A DNA stretch of 34,082 nucleotides from Purshia tridentata (Eukaryota > Streptophyta > Magnoliopsida > Rosales > Rosaceae). Shown here one piece after another: positions 21,734 through 31,741 of the stretch. The stretch is from assembly GCA_003254885.1 (NCBI GenBank), contig QANT01002421.1:1-34082 (forward strand), given 5' to 3'. Positions within the stretch are counted from its first letter, which is position 1. Each line of letters opens with the position of its first letter. Below the pieces are notes generated by a model. The model searched no databases, was not told the origin of the DNA, and saw nothing but the letters and a program-made list of their open reading frames with translations. The translations under genes and the position numbers were made by a program.

Positions 21734-22500
21734 TTGAAAAAGGTTTCTGGGTTTTATGAGGAGTTTCTAGTAGTTTGTGAGCATTCTACAATTTCTGATG
21801 ACTTCTTGCCTGAGAAGAAGAGGATTTTAATCTTCAAGGAAGTGAATTTTTTTAGCCTTGCAAGCATGTCTTCGGATTCTGAGTTCAAAACCCAGCCTGG
21901 TAATGTGTTCGAGGGCGAGAGTAGTTCAGTGACCTCTTGAACTCCCTCCGTGGAGTGGGACGAGCAGATGGAAACATATCGGCTCGACCATGTGAGGAGG
22001 GGATCCAATCAGACCCGAGAAGAAGTGACGTTTGGTCCTACACCAAGGATACCTGTGGTGGACTTAGGGTCTGAAGAGTAGGAACTAGGTGACGATAATT
22101 GCGGGGTAGAGAAGAGAATGGCGACATTGGTTCTGAGGAGGAACAGACAGGGTCAACACTGTGATGACAAACAGTATTTTGAGCCAATCAACGCCTGCCC
22201 ACTTACTGAGGTAAGGGTTGAGCAAAGTAGAAATCGAGGCCACGATGCTTCCACCTCGGCTTGGGGGTCATTAATTTCTCCAGAATATTATAAGGAATTG
22301 TTCTAGTAAGCCAATACAATTTCTAATGAAATGCAGCAATGGGAGATTGAACAAATAAGAAGTCGGTTCCAAATCATAATATCGATTCTCATGGAGCCTT
22401 CGGTTGAAGTTGAGAAGCCGAGCCGACCCCAAGCGGTTGGGTTATACCCGGAGATGTTGGAGAACGGAATACAGCTTATTCGTTCTTCCAAGACTAGTTA
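21734..22500 (+). pseudogene. Decayed gypsy-type retrotransposon gag-like reading frame
   Basis: One continuous frame runs from ATG (21734) to TAA (22498-22500), broken by TGA (21938-21940), TAG (22079-22081) and TAG-TAA (22304-22309). Pieces read: VSGFYEEFLVVCEHSTISDD, TYRLDHVRRGSNQ, RNRQGQHCDDKQYFEP, WGSLISPEYYKELF, and MEPSVEVEKP followed by VGLYPEMLENGIQL. The last part resembles the ...YPEMLExGIRLPLxPF motif of the plant 'putative gypsy type transposon' N-terminal domain, from memory and without alignment. No pol domains follow. It lies 230 bp downstream of a TATA box and leader. Confidence 0.5.
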
Positions 22501-22509
22501 ACCATGATT

Positions 22510-23120
22510 AACACTACTCTTCATCAGTTAAATTGAATGTCTACAAAGATATCCTAGCAATGCACATTCTGTGTGAGATGAATGGGTGCAAACCTCACAA
22601 GGATCATCTTCTCCACTATTATGGTACAAGGACAAAGAGGTATGAGCTTGCTATAATGGTTCGATCGTTGGTGATTGTATGTGGCAGTTAGCTCAGATTG
22701 TACAATCAGGATTTGATTATATGTGGCAGCTGGCCCATGTTGCAAAATAAAGAATGGATATCTCACTACCACTCAGTTCTTTTACTAATATTTGGATTTA
22801 GGGTAGTTGGCCAAAATGGTTCAGTAGTTAAAGTTTGGATTGTGAAATTGGTATTTCAACAGGACCCGTCTAAGGTCAATTGATGGTGCCTTGTGGTTAT
22901 ATAGGCTATGTTCTTAGGGCATGGTGACCTGCGGGCCCAGATGGGGCAGTATGTTGGTACCTTATTGTTTGGCAGCTATTTTAAATCTACTTCAAATAAT
23001 CCAGATACGCATTGTTTATATGCATAGATTGTAATATGCTTGAAGTATTGATATATTTATTGGTTGAGCATTACATATCCTTGTTATGTTGAATGTGATA
23101 TAACGTGATTATGGACAGTG
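22510..23120. other. Probable retroelement-derived non-coding DNA
   Basis: This is more GC-balanced than the flanks and contains the repeated words TATGTGGCAG(T/C)T (about 22677 and 22719). No intact domain was found. It may be the decayed continuation of the element at 21734. Confidence 0.35.
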
Positions 23121-23123
23121 CCA

Positions 23124-23677
23124 TGTGTGATGACCTGGGTTTGGAATCCAAAAACGGAACTCCTAAGGTGGTATTTGGTTATGTGCATGCTTGCCATGAT
23201 AAATAAATTTGTTTGGTGATTTGGCATCTATTTATGTGTGTGCTAGCTTCTCTCACACGAGTTTTATAGCTCACCGGGTGTTTCATATAACTCGATGCAC
23301 CATTCCATGGTGTAGCAGATTGCTTTGTATTTAAATGGGTTGAGGAGGTAGAGCGAAGATGACATGACAATGAAGGTAGTTTTCCTCAATCTGTTTTGTA
23401 TTTAAGTTTGTAAATTGTTTTATAAATTGTTTCAAGCTCATTAAAATTTTTTTTTTCTAGAATGTCTTTCAGAGTTATGTCTATTTATAAGTGATCCCAA
23501 AACCCACAAAAAGTGTCTTGACTTATTTCCACTACCAATTTCATTACTTTTTGGCATAAAATGGCTTAACTTGTTCAGGAATATTTGAGATTATGACACA
23601 GGGGATTAAGGTGTTGTAGTCTCAAATACTTTGATGATTGTTGCCATTGTGACATACCTTGATTTTGGGGTGTTACA
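23124..23677. mobile_element. Possible solo LTR
   Basis: The right end, read on the minus strand, starts TGTAACACCCCAAAATCAAG, a typical start for plant gypsy LTRs. The left end falls in CATGTGTGATGACCTGGG, giving TG...CA limits of about 550 bp. It contains TCTCACACGAG...CTCACCGGGTG and CACCATTCCATGGTGTAG, low-copy GC words typical of LTRs. I could not find a matching 5-bp target duplication, so the limits and the class are uncertain. Confidence 0.4.
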
Positions 23678-23992
23678 TATGAGCACAAAAACACACGCCA
23701 CTTACACAGATGTGTGAAATGATAAATTCATAAATTCTTTTGTATTAACATTCTCTTAGCAACACATAGAAATCGAAATACATAATAACATATGCATATG
23801 CGTCTGTTTATAAAATGGTAAACAGAATACTTTGAATGGAGTTATGTATAGAGAGTTTGTCGCTGGAGCTTGTAGGAATCAATCCATTGAAACCAAACCA
23901 AAACCAAAATCAAATCATTCATGGTCCATTGATGGAATGTGATTTGATTTAAAAGAGAGAGTGTATGAGAGCTATAATAAGATATATTAATA

Positions 23993-24030
23993 CTAGTCTT
24001 TTCTCACGCGCATTGTGCGTGTCAATTGAC
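23993..24030 (-). mobile_element. Helitron-like 3' terminus
   Basis: On the minus strand the sequence is a short GC-rich hairpin (CACGCAC-AAT-GCGCGTG, 24005-24021), then eight bases, then CTAG (23993-23996), then T. This is the hairpin + CTRR + host T arrangement of Helitron 3' ends. The body would extend right into the upstream region of the SPARK gene. Its 5' TC end could not be placed. Confidence 0.45.
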
Positions 24031-24349
24031 CTTTTTAGAAATTAAATTAAATTTTTAATAATTTATTTATTCTAAAATAATGATGGTGGGAAAGTGGGTT
24101 ACTAAAAATAAGGGTATAATGTTTTATTTTTTAATTCTAATTATTCTATTTTACCTTTTTGTTTTTATTAATAAATAATATTATCCCAAACCTTTGCGAG
24201 CTACGAATCATAAAATGCGCATTTTAACTGTTTCATAAAACGCACCGTTTTAACTGATGGGCCTTGAACTGAATGATCCGGAACAAATTTAACCCGCGTA
24301 ACAACCCGGACCGGGGTCAAAACGGGTAGAGCCGAAAAAGGTAAAGTTA

Positions 24350-24566
24350 GACTGGCTGTCGTCCCTTTGGCCAAAGAAAAAAGACTGTTGTCGTCCCTGA
24401 CCAAAAAAAAAAATATAAAAAAGACTGCTGTTGTCCACTTTATACACACTGAAAGCAGTAGCTAAAAGACAGAGTCCGAGAGACCAGTCCACCTCCACCA
24501 TTTCAGCTCAGCTCGGATTTCGGGTCTCCAAATTGACCGTTTTCCCACTCGATCAACCCGCAAAAC
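24350..24566 (+). promoter_or_regulatory. Core promoter and 5' leader of the SPARK gene
   Basis: A TATA-like TTTATACACA lies at 24439-24448, about 120 bp before the start codon, followed by a C-rich leader (CCAGTCCACCTCCACCATTT). Three short direct repeats of the form AGACTG(T/C)TG-TCGTCC (near 24354, 24383 and 24422) precede the TATA box. Confidence 0.5.
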
Positions 24567-27500
24567 ATGCGTGCTTCAACATCTTCAGGTAGCTTTCTGT
24601 TTGTTTTTTGTTTGAACATCTCTAATTATCAGCAGTTTGGTGGCTGCGAAAGTGTGATTATACAAGGAAAAAGGTGCAACTTTTTGGTGCTAGTTGAGTT
24701 GCATTTCTTTCCCTCTATTATTAACTTTTTTAAATTAGAAAAATGTGAATGTTAAATTTGTTTCTGAATTTTGTTCCTTTTGAGCTACATTTGTTGCATC
24801 TCTTTTTGAAATAAATTTCCATTTTGTAATTAATCAGCGGATTTCTTTGCTGAGAAATAAGAATTTGGGTATTGCTACTTTGTATTTGGTTTGATGTTTG
24901 AAGGTGCATATATTGAGCTGCATTGAAGTGAGCTATTCTTGCGCATATCACCAGCTACTGTACCATTTACTTATGTAAATGTCAATGATAACCGAGAGGT
25001 TGGGGAGTTATGGACTGTTTTCAGACTGGTAACCATCTTAAAGGTAAGTTTGTACTTATAAGATGGGAAATTTCAGTGCTTCTTAAGGCATAAATTTGGA
25101 TGTTTTTTTTTTTAATATAATTAGTTAATATGTGGTGATATATTATGGTCTCATTCACTAGTGTACTGCTGTTATGACACAAGATAGGTAGCAGTTTGGT
25201 TTCCCCTAAGTTGATTCTTTTTTAGTATCTTTTTTCTTTTAAACTTGAAATTTATGGGTTGTGTACTTATTTTTCGGGCAAGGAGTAATATGTCCTTGCT
25301 ACTTTTTTCTGAAGATATGGTTATATGTGGTTGCAGGTTCTTTGTGCTGTCAATTATTGTTACTCTTTATCTGGCTATCCAATTTTCAAGATTCTGTGGC
25401 ATTTCAGACAGTGTTTGAGCAGAGTCACGTTTCTTCAGTGCCAGAGCTAGCTAATCCACCTACTACTGCGCTCTTTGATCCTATAGATATATCACCAGCT
25501 GTTATTCCACATTACCCAAATCCTGCGTATGAACCTTTGCCACCAATGTACCCTACTTTTCCAACAAGATATGAGCCTGTTTTAACTGGAAAATGTCCTG
25601 TAAATTTCTCTGCTATATCAAGTGTAATGGACAAAACAGCATCTGATTGTTCTCAACCTTTGGCCGCACTTGTGGGAAATGTAATATGTTGTCCACAGTT
25701 TAGTAGCTTGATCCGCATCTTCCAGGGCCTCTACAGCTTCAACTCTGATAAGTTGGTTTTGCAAAATTCGGTTGCAAATCATTGTTTTGCAGATATCATT
25801 AGTATCTTAGCCAGCAGGGGTGCAAACAGTACAATAGATACACTTTGCTCCATTTTCTCATCAAATCTTACAGGTGGGTCGTGTCCAGTGAAGGACATTA
25901 ATACCTTTGAAAAAACAGTAAATACAAGTAGATTACTAGAGGCCTGCTCAATTGTTGATCCTCTTAAAGAGTGCTGCAGACCAATTTGCCAGCTTGCAAT
26001 CATGGATGCTGCACTTAAGATCTCAGGAGGACAATTGATGATGAATGAGAATAAAAATCTTGTGGGTGGGCTTAATTATACTGATACTCTAAGTGATTGT
26101 AAAGGAGTGGTTTTTACATATCTTTCAAGGAAACTCTCGTCAGATGATGCAAATACGGCATTTCGAATATTGTCTGCCTGTAAAGTTAACAAAGGTGCGG
26201 TGTATAAGACCAATTTATTTTAGACTTCAGGAATTATGGCTTGAGCATTTAATTTTCTTGTTAAGTCTTTTGTCTTGCCTATTGTTGTCAAGCAGTATGA
26301 GCGTGCAATTTGGATATGATGGTATCTAAGTGTACGCAACATGCAATAACTTTTAGATAGTATTATTTTCATTTCCCTTCTTATTATCGTTGCACCATCA
26401 GCTTCAGTCCTTTTAGTTGGGATTTACCCCTGGTCCCAAAATATTTGGTGGTGTGGAATGAAGAAATGAGGAATAGAAAAAATTGAAATATGAGATTCTA
26501 AAAGCCGAAAGGGAAGTTCTGTGAATCCGTTCTTGAGAAAAAAAGAAATTAAGGTACCTTAGCTTTGCTAACAGAAAAATGATAAAACTTTCAGTTGTTT
26601 ACCACTTTTTCTCTGGAATTTCTTAAGTTTGAGATTTAGATTTCTTGAACTTTTTAGTAAACTGTATACATTTTATTCTTGGACTTGTTTTGTACCATAC
26701 CATATCTCTCATGAAAATGATTCTTGCTTCTGCAGTTTGTCCTTTGGATTTTAAGCAGCCTTCGGAAGTAATTAAAGCATGTCGCAATGTTGCTGCGCCC
26801 AGTCCTTCCTGCTGTAGCTCATTGAACACTTACATTGCTGGAATACAGCAGCAAATGTTAATTACAAATAAACAAGCTATAATCTGTGCTACAGTGTTCG
26901 GATCCATGTTGAGGAAAGGTGGGGTAATGGCAAATATTTATGAGCTTTGTGATGTTGATTTGAAAGACTTTAGCATTCAAGGTACTTTTCCTGTCATGTC
27001 ATTCCTTAAATTCTCCCCCTATTTCCTTTATTATATCTGATCTGTTACTTTTTCTTTTCTGGATCCCTGTGGGCACTGGAGCAGCATATGGACAACAAGG
27101 TATGCTATTTTCAAATTTCTTTTTCCTGTTTCATTTATTTATTGATTATGTTCATTTTCAATGGCTTGATATCCAATGTTGTGCTTTAGAAGTGGGAATA
27201 GTTTTATTCTTTCCAGTAGTTATGTTCCGAGAAATATCAGAATACCTGGTGCTGAGGGCACTGTGTCTGGGAATTGGCATGCTTCATGTTGACCAAGAGA
27301 TATTCTGGGCATTTTCTATGGGCAGCATTGTGGATGCTTTATGATAATGCTGGTTGCAATGCCAATTAGTGTAATGTTAAATGGATGTCAATTAGTTCAG
27401 GCAGTTACTGTATATTTCAGGATTGTAAGTTGTATTAGAGTGTGAGGTTGGTTTCATGTTCTCTTGTATGTACTTGACAGCGAAGGAAGTAATTTCCCTG

Positions 27501-28397
27501 AGTGTGAAGTTGGTATCATTATTCACAAAAAATTGATGATCTTTGTTTTTGCTCAAATTCAGGTTGTCTACTTCGAAGCTTGCCTGCAGATGTGATATTT
27601 GACAATTCCACAGGCTTCAGCTTTACATGTGATTTGAGTGACAACATTGCAGCACCTTGGCCTTCGTCATCCTCAATTTCATCAATGTCCCTTTGTGCAC
27701 CTGGTAACTGATTGGATGAAGAATAATTTTTGTTTCTCTTTCCCTTCATATATCTACTATATGACAAATAATACTGAGATCCTATGAATATCATATTGCC
27801 TTTTATATGAAGTCCAGTACTCATTGCTACTACTGTGTTTTGCAGAGATGTCATTGCCTGCACTACCAACATCAGAGACTTCTAAAAATCCTGGTGTGTA
27901 TCATTGCATTGTTGTGCAACTTCTGGCTCTTGTGAATTTCTTCCATTTCATTGGTTTTAATGACTTAACAAAGTCATAAAGTAAAATAGACAAACATAAT
28001 GACATTTCAAAACAAAAACAAAAAATAAAGTGGGTCTGTTTAGTGAAGTTAATGCAATGAAAAAAAGTGTGGCTATTTACAAAAGCAGGGAAGAAGCCTT
28101 TTTTTTTTTTTTTTTGGAAAATGAAATCAGTNAATCAGTGGTAGGTGTTTGACGTACTTGTATTCAGATTTATGTTGGTTCCTCTAAGTGTTATATTTCA
28201 GTTCAACAAATTTGTTCAAGCTGGCATTATTATCCTGTGCTTTTTTCTTTACAATTTTAAAACCTTTTGTCCCTGTGAGGAAATGTCCAACATCTTAAAA
28301 CAATGTTTTGGATGCAGGCTGTCGCAATGGTGAGCTGGAATTTATAGTACCCATTTTTTCATTTTGTTTTTGGTACTTTATTGTACTGAAGAGATAG
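24567..28397 (+). CDS. SPARK-domain GPI-anchored protein (At1g61900-like)
   Basis: Seven exons join in phase to 469 codons: 24567-24588, 25337-26194, 26736-26981, 27085-27099, 27563-27703, 27846-27893 and 28318-28397. The protein has an N-terminal signal peptide (MRASTSSGSLCCQLLLLFIW), a Pro-rich linker (about residues 45-92), then a Cys-rich SPARK region: GKCPVNFSAI, VGNVICCPQF, CSIFSSNLTGGSCPVKDI, LKECCRPICQLAIMDA, VCPLDFKQP, SPSCCSSLNTYI and YELCDVDLKDFSI. After that come GFSFTCDLSDNIAAPWPS and a short hydrophobic end (LEFIVPIFSFCFWYFIVLKR) that looks like a GPI-anchor signal. Several NxS/T sites suggest glycosylation. Domain order and motifs match Arabidopsis At1g61900, an uncharacterised GPI-anchored protein; the biochemical role is unknown. 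Exon 4 is only 15 nt. No defects were seen in the coding exons. Confidence 0.92.
28132..28132. other. Ambiguous base (N)
   Basis: A single N lies in AATCAGT-N-AATCAGT, inside the last intron of the SPARK gene and just after an 18-base T run. It is probably a sequencing or assembly artefact. Confidence 0.9.
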
Positions 28398-28480
28398 CTG
28401 AGGATTGAGCTGGCTTGAATTAGGGGCTTTTGAAATTGTAGTTGTGTGGATTTTTCTTGTAACCTCCATGTATAGCATCT

Positions 28481-28500
28481 CTCTCTCTCTCTCTCTCTCT
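28481..28500. repeat. CT microsatellite
   Basis: A run of (TC)n of about 20 bases lies about 85 bp after the SPARK gene stop codon, probably in its 3' untranslated region. Confidence 0.8.
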
Positions 28501-28765
28501 ACAAATATTGGTTTAGGCAGCTCAGCATCTGGATCAAGAATTTGATACCTAAATAATTAATGGTGAAGAGGTGGAATACATGTTCTTCAACCACATCTAA
28601 AAGAATATTGGTCTAAGGAGGATCAGGAATTTGACAAGTATAATAATAGGTAGTTAAGGGGTTGGTGCATGTCATTCAACTACTCAAAGTAGTTCTTTAT
28701 TTTATACTCAAATAGCCAAATGTCTTACTGGTAATGCCCAAATATCTTTAGAAACATACTACAGA

Positions 28766-28835
28766 AGAGGGATTCAATTCCTTTATTGAAGCCAACAGCA
28801 AGAGGAATTCAATTCCTTGATTCAGGCCAACAGCA
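28766..28835. repeat. 35-bp tandem duplication
   Basis: Two adjacent 35-bp units start agagg(g/a)attcaattcctt and end gccaacagca, with a few differences in the middle. Confidence 0.85.
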
Positions 28836-28839
28836 AGCC

Positions 28840-30020
28840 TCCAGCCACCAGCCAGCAAACCAACTGCAGCAGCTAGCATCCACGCACCGCCACCCTTTGT
28901 ACGTAGCCTACCAATCTTTCTTGTTCTTTTTCACAGAGTTATATTCAATAATACTTGTTTGAACCAATAATACTTGTTTTACTCCATCAAGATTCTCAAA
29001 TTTCCAAATCTACAACTCTTTTTGTGAAATTTTGGATTCCGGGATTGGTTATGGCTTCCTGCATAACATCTTATGATATCTGTAGACACAGTATGTTGTC
29101 ATTGCCGTGGGTGCTTTCAGTGATTCCCATGGTTAATCATATTGGAATTACATACAGTTTGGTACATTAATGGATAAATATGGATAAGGAAATATATCCA
29201 AAATTAATTGAAGCTGCTAATGGGGCTACTCTATATGTGATTTTAATATGAAAAACAATGAGGATCACTATGAGGGTCACTGAAAGGAACAATGGCATAT
29301 AACCATGACAAAAGAAATACTCAAGATGTTTGCAGCTTGAGGATTGATGGAGTAAATGGCTAAGTACTATTGGCTTAGCACATAAGTAGATTAGAGCAAT
29401 CATGATAAAGAGCGCTCAAATTTGGTTAATCCAAATTGTCCATTTTTCCAGTGCCACTTCAAAGATATTTTCGCAATAAATAGATGATTTAAAAAATAAA
29501 GAAACACAATTTTTTCTGTAAAACATTGAAATTATTGTAATTATAATTAAATTGCTAAATGATTTGATTTTTTTTGAGAATGATCTTTAAAGTGGGATCC
29601 AAAAAATAGATAATTCAGATTATGAGTTGCATCTCATGATAGACCCAAAAGATAGATAGTTTCTGGTTAACTTATTAACCAGTTAATATTTGGATGCCTC
29701 TACATGAAAGAGTCAAGACCCATATCAGCATGTCTACCTTGGTTGCTATCAGCTTGTTTACTTGTCTGGCCACCTTGGTTTATAGTTCCTGCCCATGAAT
29801 TGGCCAGGGTTACACCAGCAGCTGAAGCTCACCAGGGTGGCCATCAGATCCACTCCAATATTGTTTGACCGTTAAACCCACTATGCTATATTGACATGAA
29901 TTATGAAGAGGTGGAGAGGGGGGGATCTTTTATATATAGTCTCAACTATGGACCACAACAAGTCATTAGCTTTGCAATTTATACATTACGTGCATTTTGG
30001 AGTAATATCCAATAAAATCT
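28840..30020. other. Intergenic region
   Basis: No coding sequence is supported. Short open frames here lack domain signals. Confidence 0.4.
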
Positions 30021-30028
30021 ATATATAG

Positions 30029-30331
30029 GCCTTGTTTTGCATTTAAGATTAGAGTGGAAAGGATAATGGCAAAATTTATGTGTATTTAAGTAGAAAATGG
30101 AGAGTGTTTTTTAATTTGAAGGAAGAAGATGAGAAGAAAATGGCTTAGCCATAAAATAAATGTTATCTTTGCTAATTCCTACCATTTTGAGAGGATTGTA
30201 CAGGATATGTTTTTCTTATAATTTATCTATCTTATTTTCATATTATTTTTTCAAGTTAAAAATTTCTTCTTCAAATATACATAAATTTGATATTTATCTT
30301 TTCCAATCTAATCTTAGCAATCAAACGAGGC
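30029..30331. mobile_element. 303-bp MITE with ~30-bp inverted repeats
   Basis: The left end GCCTTGTTTTGCATTTAAGA, continuing TTAGAGTGGAAAGG, matches the inverse of the right end (GCCTCGTTTGATTGCTAAGA, continuing TTAGATTGGAAAAG). Flanks are TATATAG (30022-30028) and TATATAG (30332-30338), a perfect 7-bp target duplication. It is non-coding. A truncated relative lies at 9647-9893. Confidence 0.8.
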
Positions 30332-30344
30332 TATATAGTCTAAT

Positions 30345-31740
30345 TCCTTAATCTTGTAGCCCACCCTCACCCAAGGATATGAATTTCACCCATTTTTGTA
30401 ACAAAATAAATTGATCACAAAACGTGAATTGAAATAAACAGACATCAAATTTGGCTCTCCTACCTATCTATTGTTGAGAGGAAAGATTCAATGTTTGGAG
30501 GATGGGACTGGACGTGACTAAGCAATTAAAAGAAAGAGTAGTCCCTTGACCTCACAATCTGACCATGAGAATTTAGTTTGGCACGATTTTGAGTCTATTT
30601 TGGATGCAAACTATATTCATCTTTCTTGCTTCTATTGCCTTCGGTTACCAATGACAAGTTGATGTAGTTTTGTGTCTGATGGTCCATCTTTGGTGAGTTT
30701 GGTCTGGTCGTGGGTCTAGATATTGTAAAAGTGGAAGTTCTTGTAATATATATTTTTTTCATTATAATCTCATAGCAAGCCTAGCTTTCTTTTTAAAAAA
30801 ATAGACAGTAGTCTATTGTCCTATGTTTGGTGGACTTATTAAGAATTTAAGACTGGATAATCATTTGGGACTATAGTCTCAAATAACTAAAGATTTTTGT
30901 CACTTGCTCAAAGGTGGTCCATGATGGGACTAGCGTGTCTTGGCTTGTCCTGTCCTGTCCTGTCTATAGGACACAGTTCTATCTCGTATAGTCTTGTCTT
31001 GCATTTTAAAAGCAAGAACAAAGTCTTAAATTGTTGGGCCTCTTTATTTATTATCAACTTATTTTGTGTTGCATAATTAGATTTCTTTCATCGGAAGCTT
31101 CTCTTATGCGAAAGCTCATGAAAAAAGTATAGCCGAGAAATTGTACTTTCCCATCCTGTTTTTTATGGGCTTCCACATGGGAGCTTCTGCATAAGAGAAG
31201 CTCTTCAATATGACTTGCTTAGGTGTTTAGTTTTAAGGAGAAGCATTGAGAGAAAATATTTCACATCAAGGATATAAGATTTTATATAGTTAGACTTTTA
31301 CCACAATTGATGTTGGATTGGATGTCCAATTTATTTCATTGAATGAGTACTTTGGACAGCTATTCGTGAAATTTGATTTATGAAGTTACATATATCCAAT
31401 TAATATCTTGATATAAAATGGACCAGAAAACATTTCACAAATCCTTAATAGAAATAGAAGAGTTGTTGGTGGAATGAAAGATAACCTCAAATACAACATC
31501 ATCCTTTATCCAAAATGGATAAGCAAATATAGCAAATCAATCACAACATTTTTTCTAAAAAGAAATAAAATTTCATCTATAAAACATGTAAATGCCGATT
31601 TGAATACCTTTTTCATGTCTTCTATTCTCTGACATGACACGATTGCCTACACAATCCCAAATTGAGACACAATTTAAGAAGAAAAATAGTGAAACAATCA
31701 GTTTGAGAGAATAGCACACACAAAGCTTCTCATTTCGTTT
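30345..31740. other. Intergenic region 3' of the B3 gene
   Basis: Apart from a short TCCTG repeat (about 30947-30963) and the foldback at 31094, nothing is recognised. No coding sequence is supported. Confidence 0.4.
31094..31206. repeat. 113-bp foldback with ~24-bp inverted ends
   Basis: GAAGCTTCTCTTATGCGAAA at 31094 pairs with the inverse of GAGCTTCTGCATAAGAGAAG (31181-31200), which reads CTTCTCTTATGCAGAAGCTC. The spacer is about 63 bp. It is probably a very small MITE or a deletion product. No target duplication was identified. Confidence 0.65.
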
Positions 31741-31741
31741 T

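Noticed and set aside
27069-27344. 91-codon plus-strand frame in the SPARK gene
   Set aside because: It reads through the donor of the 15-nt microexon into intron sequence.
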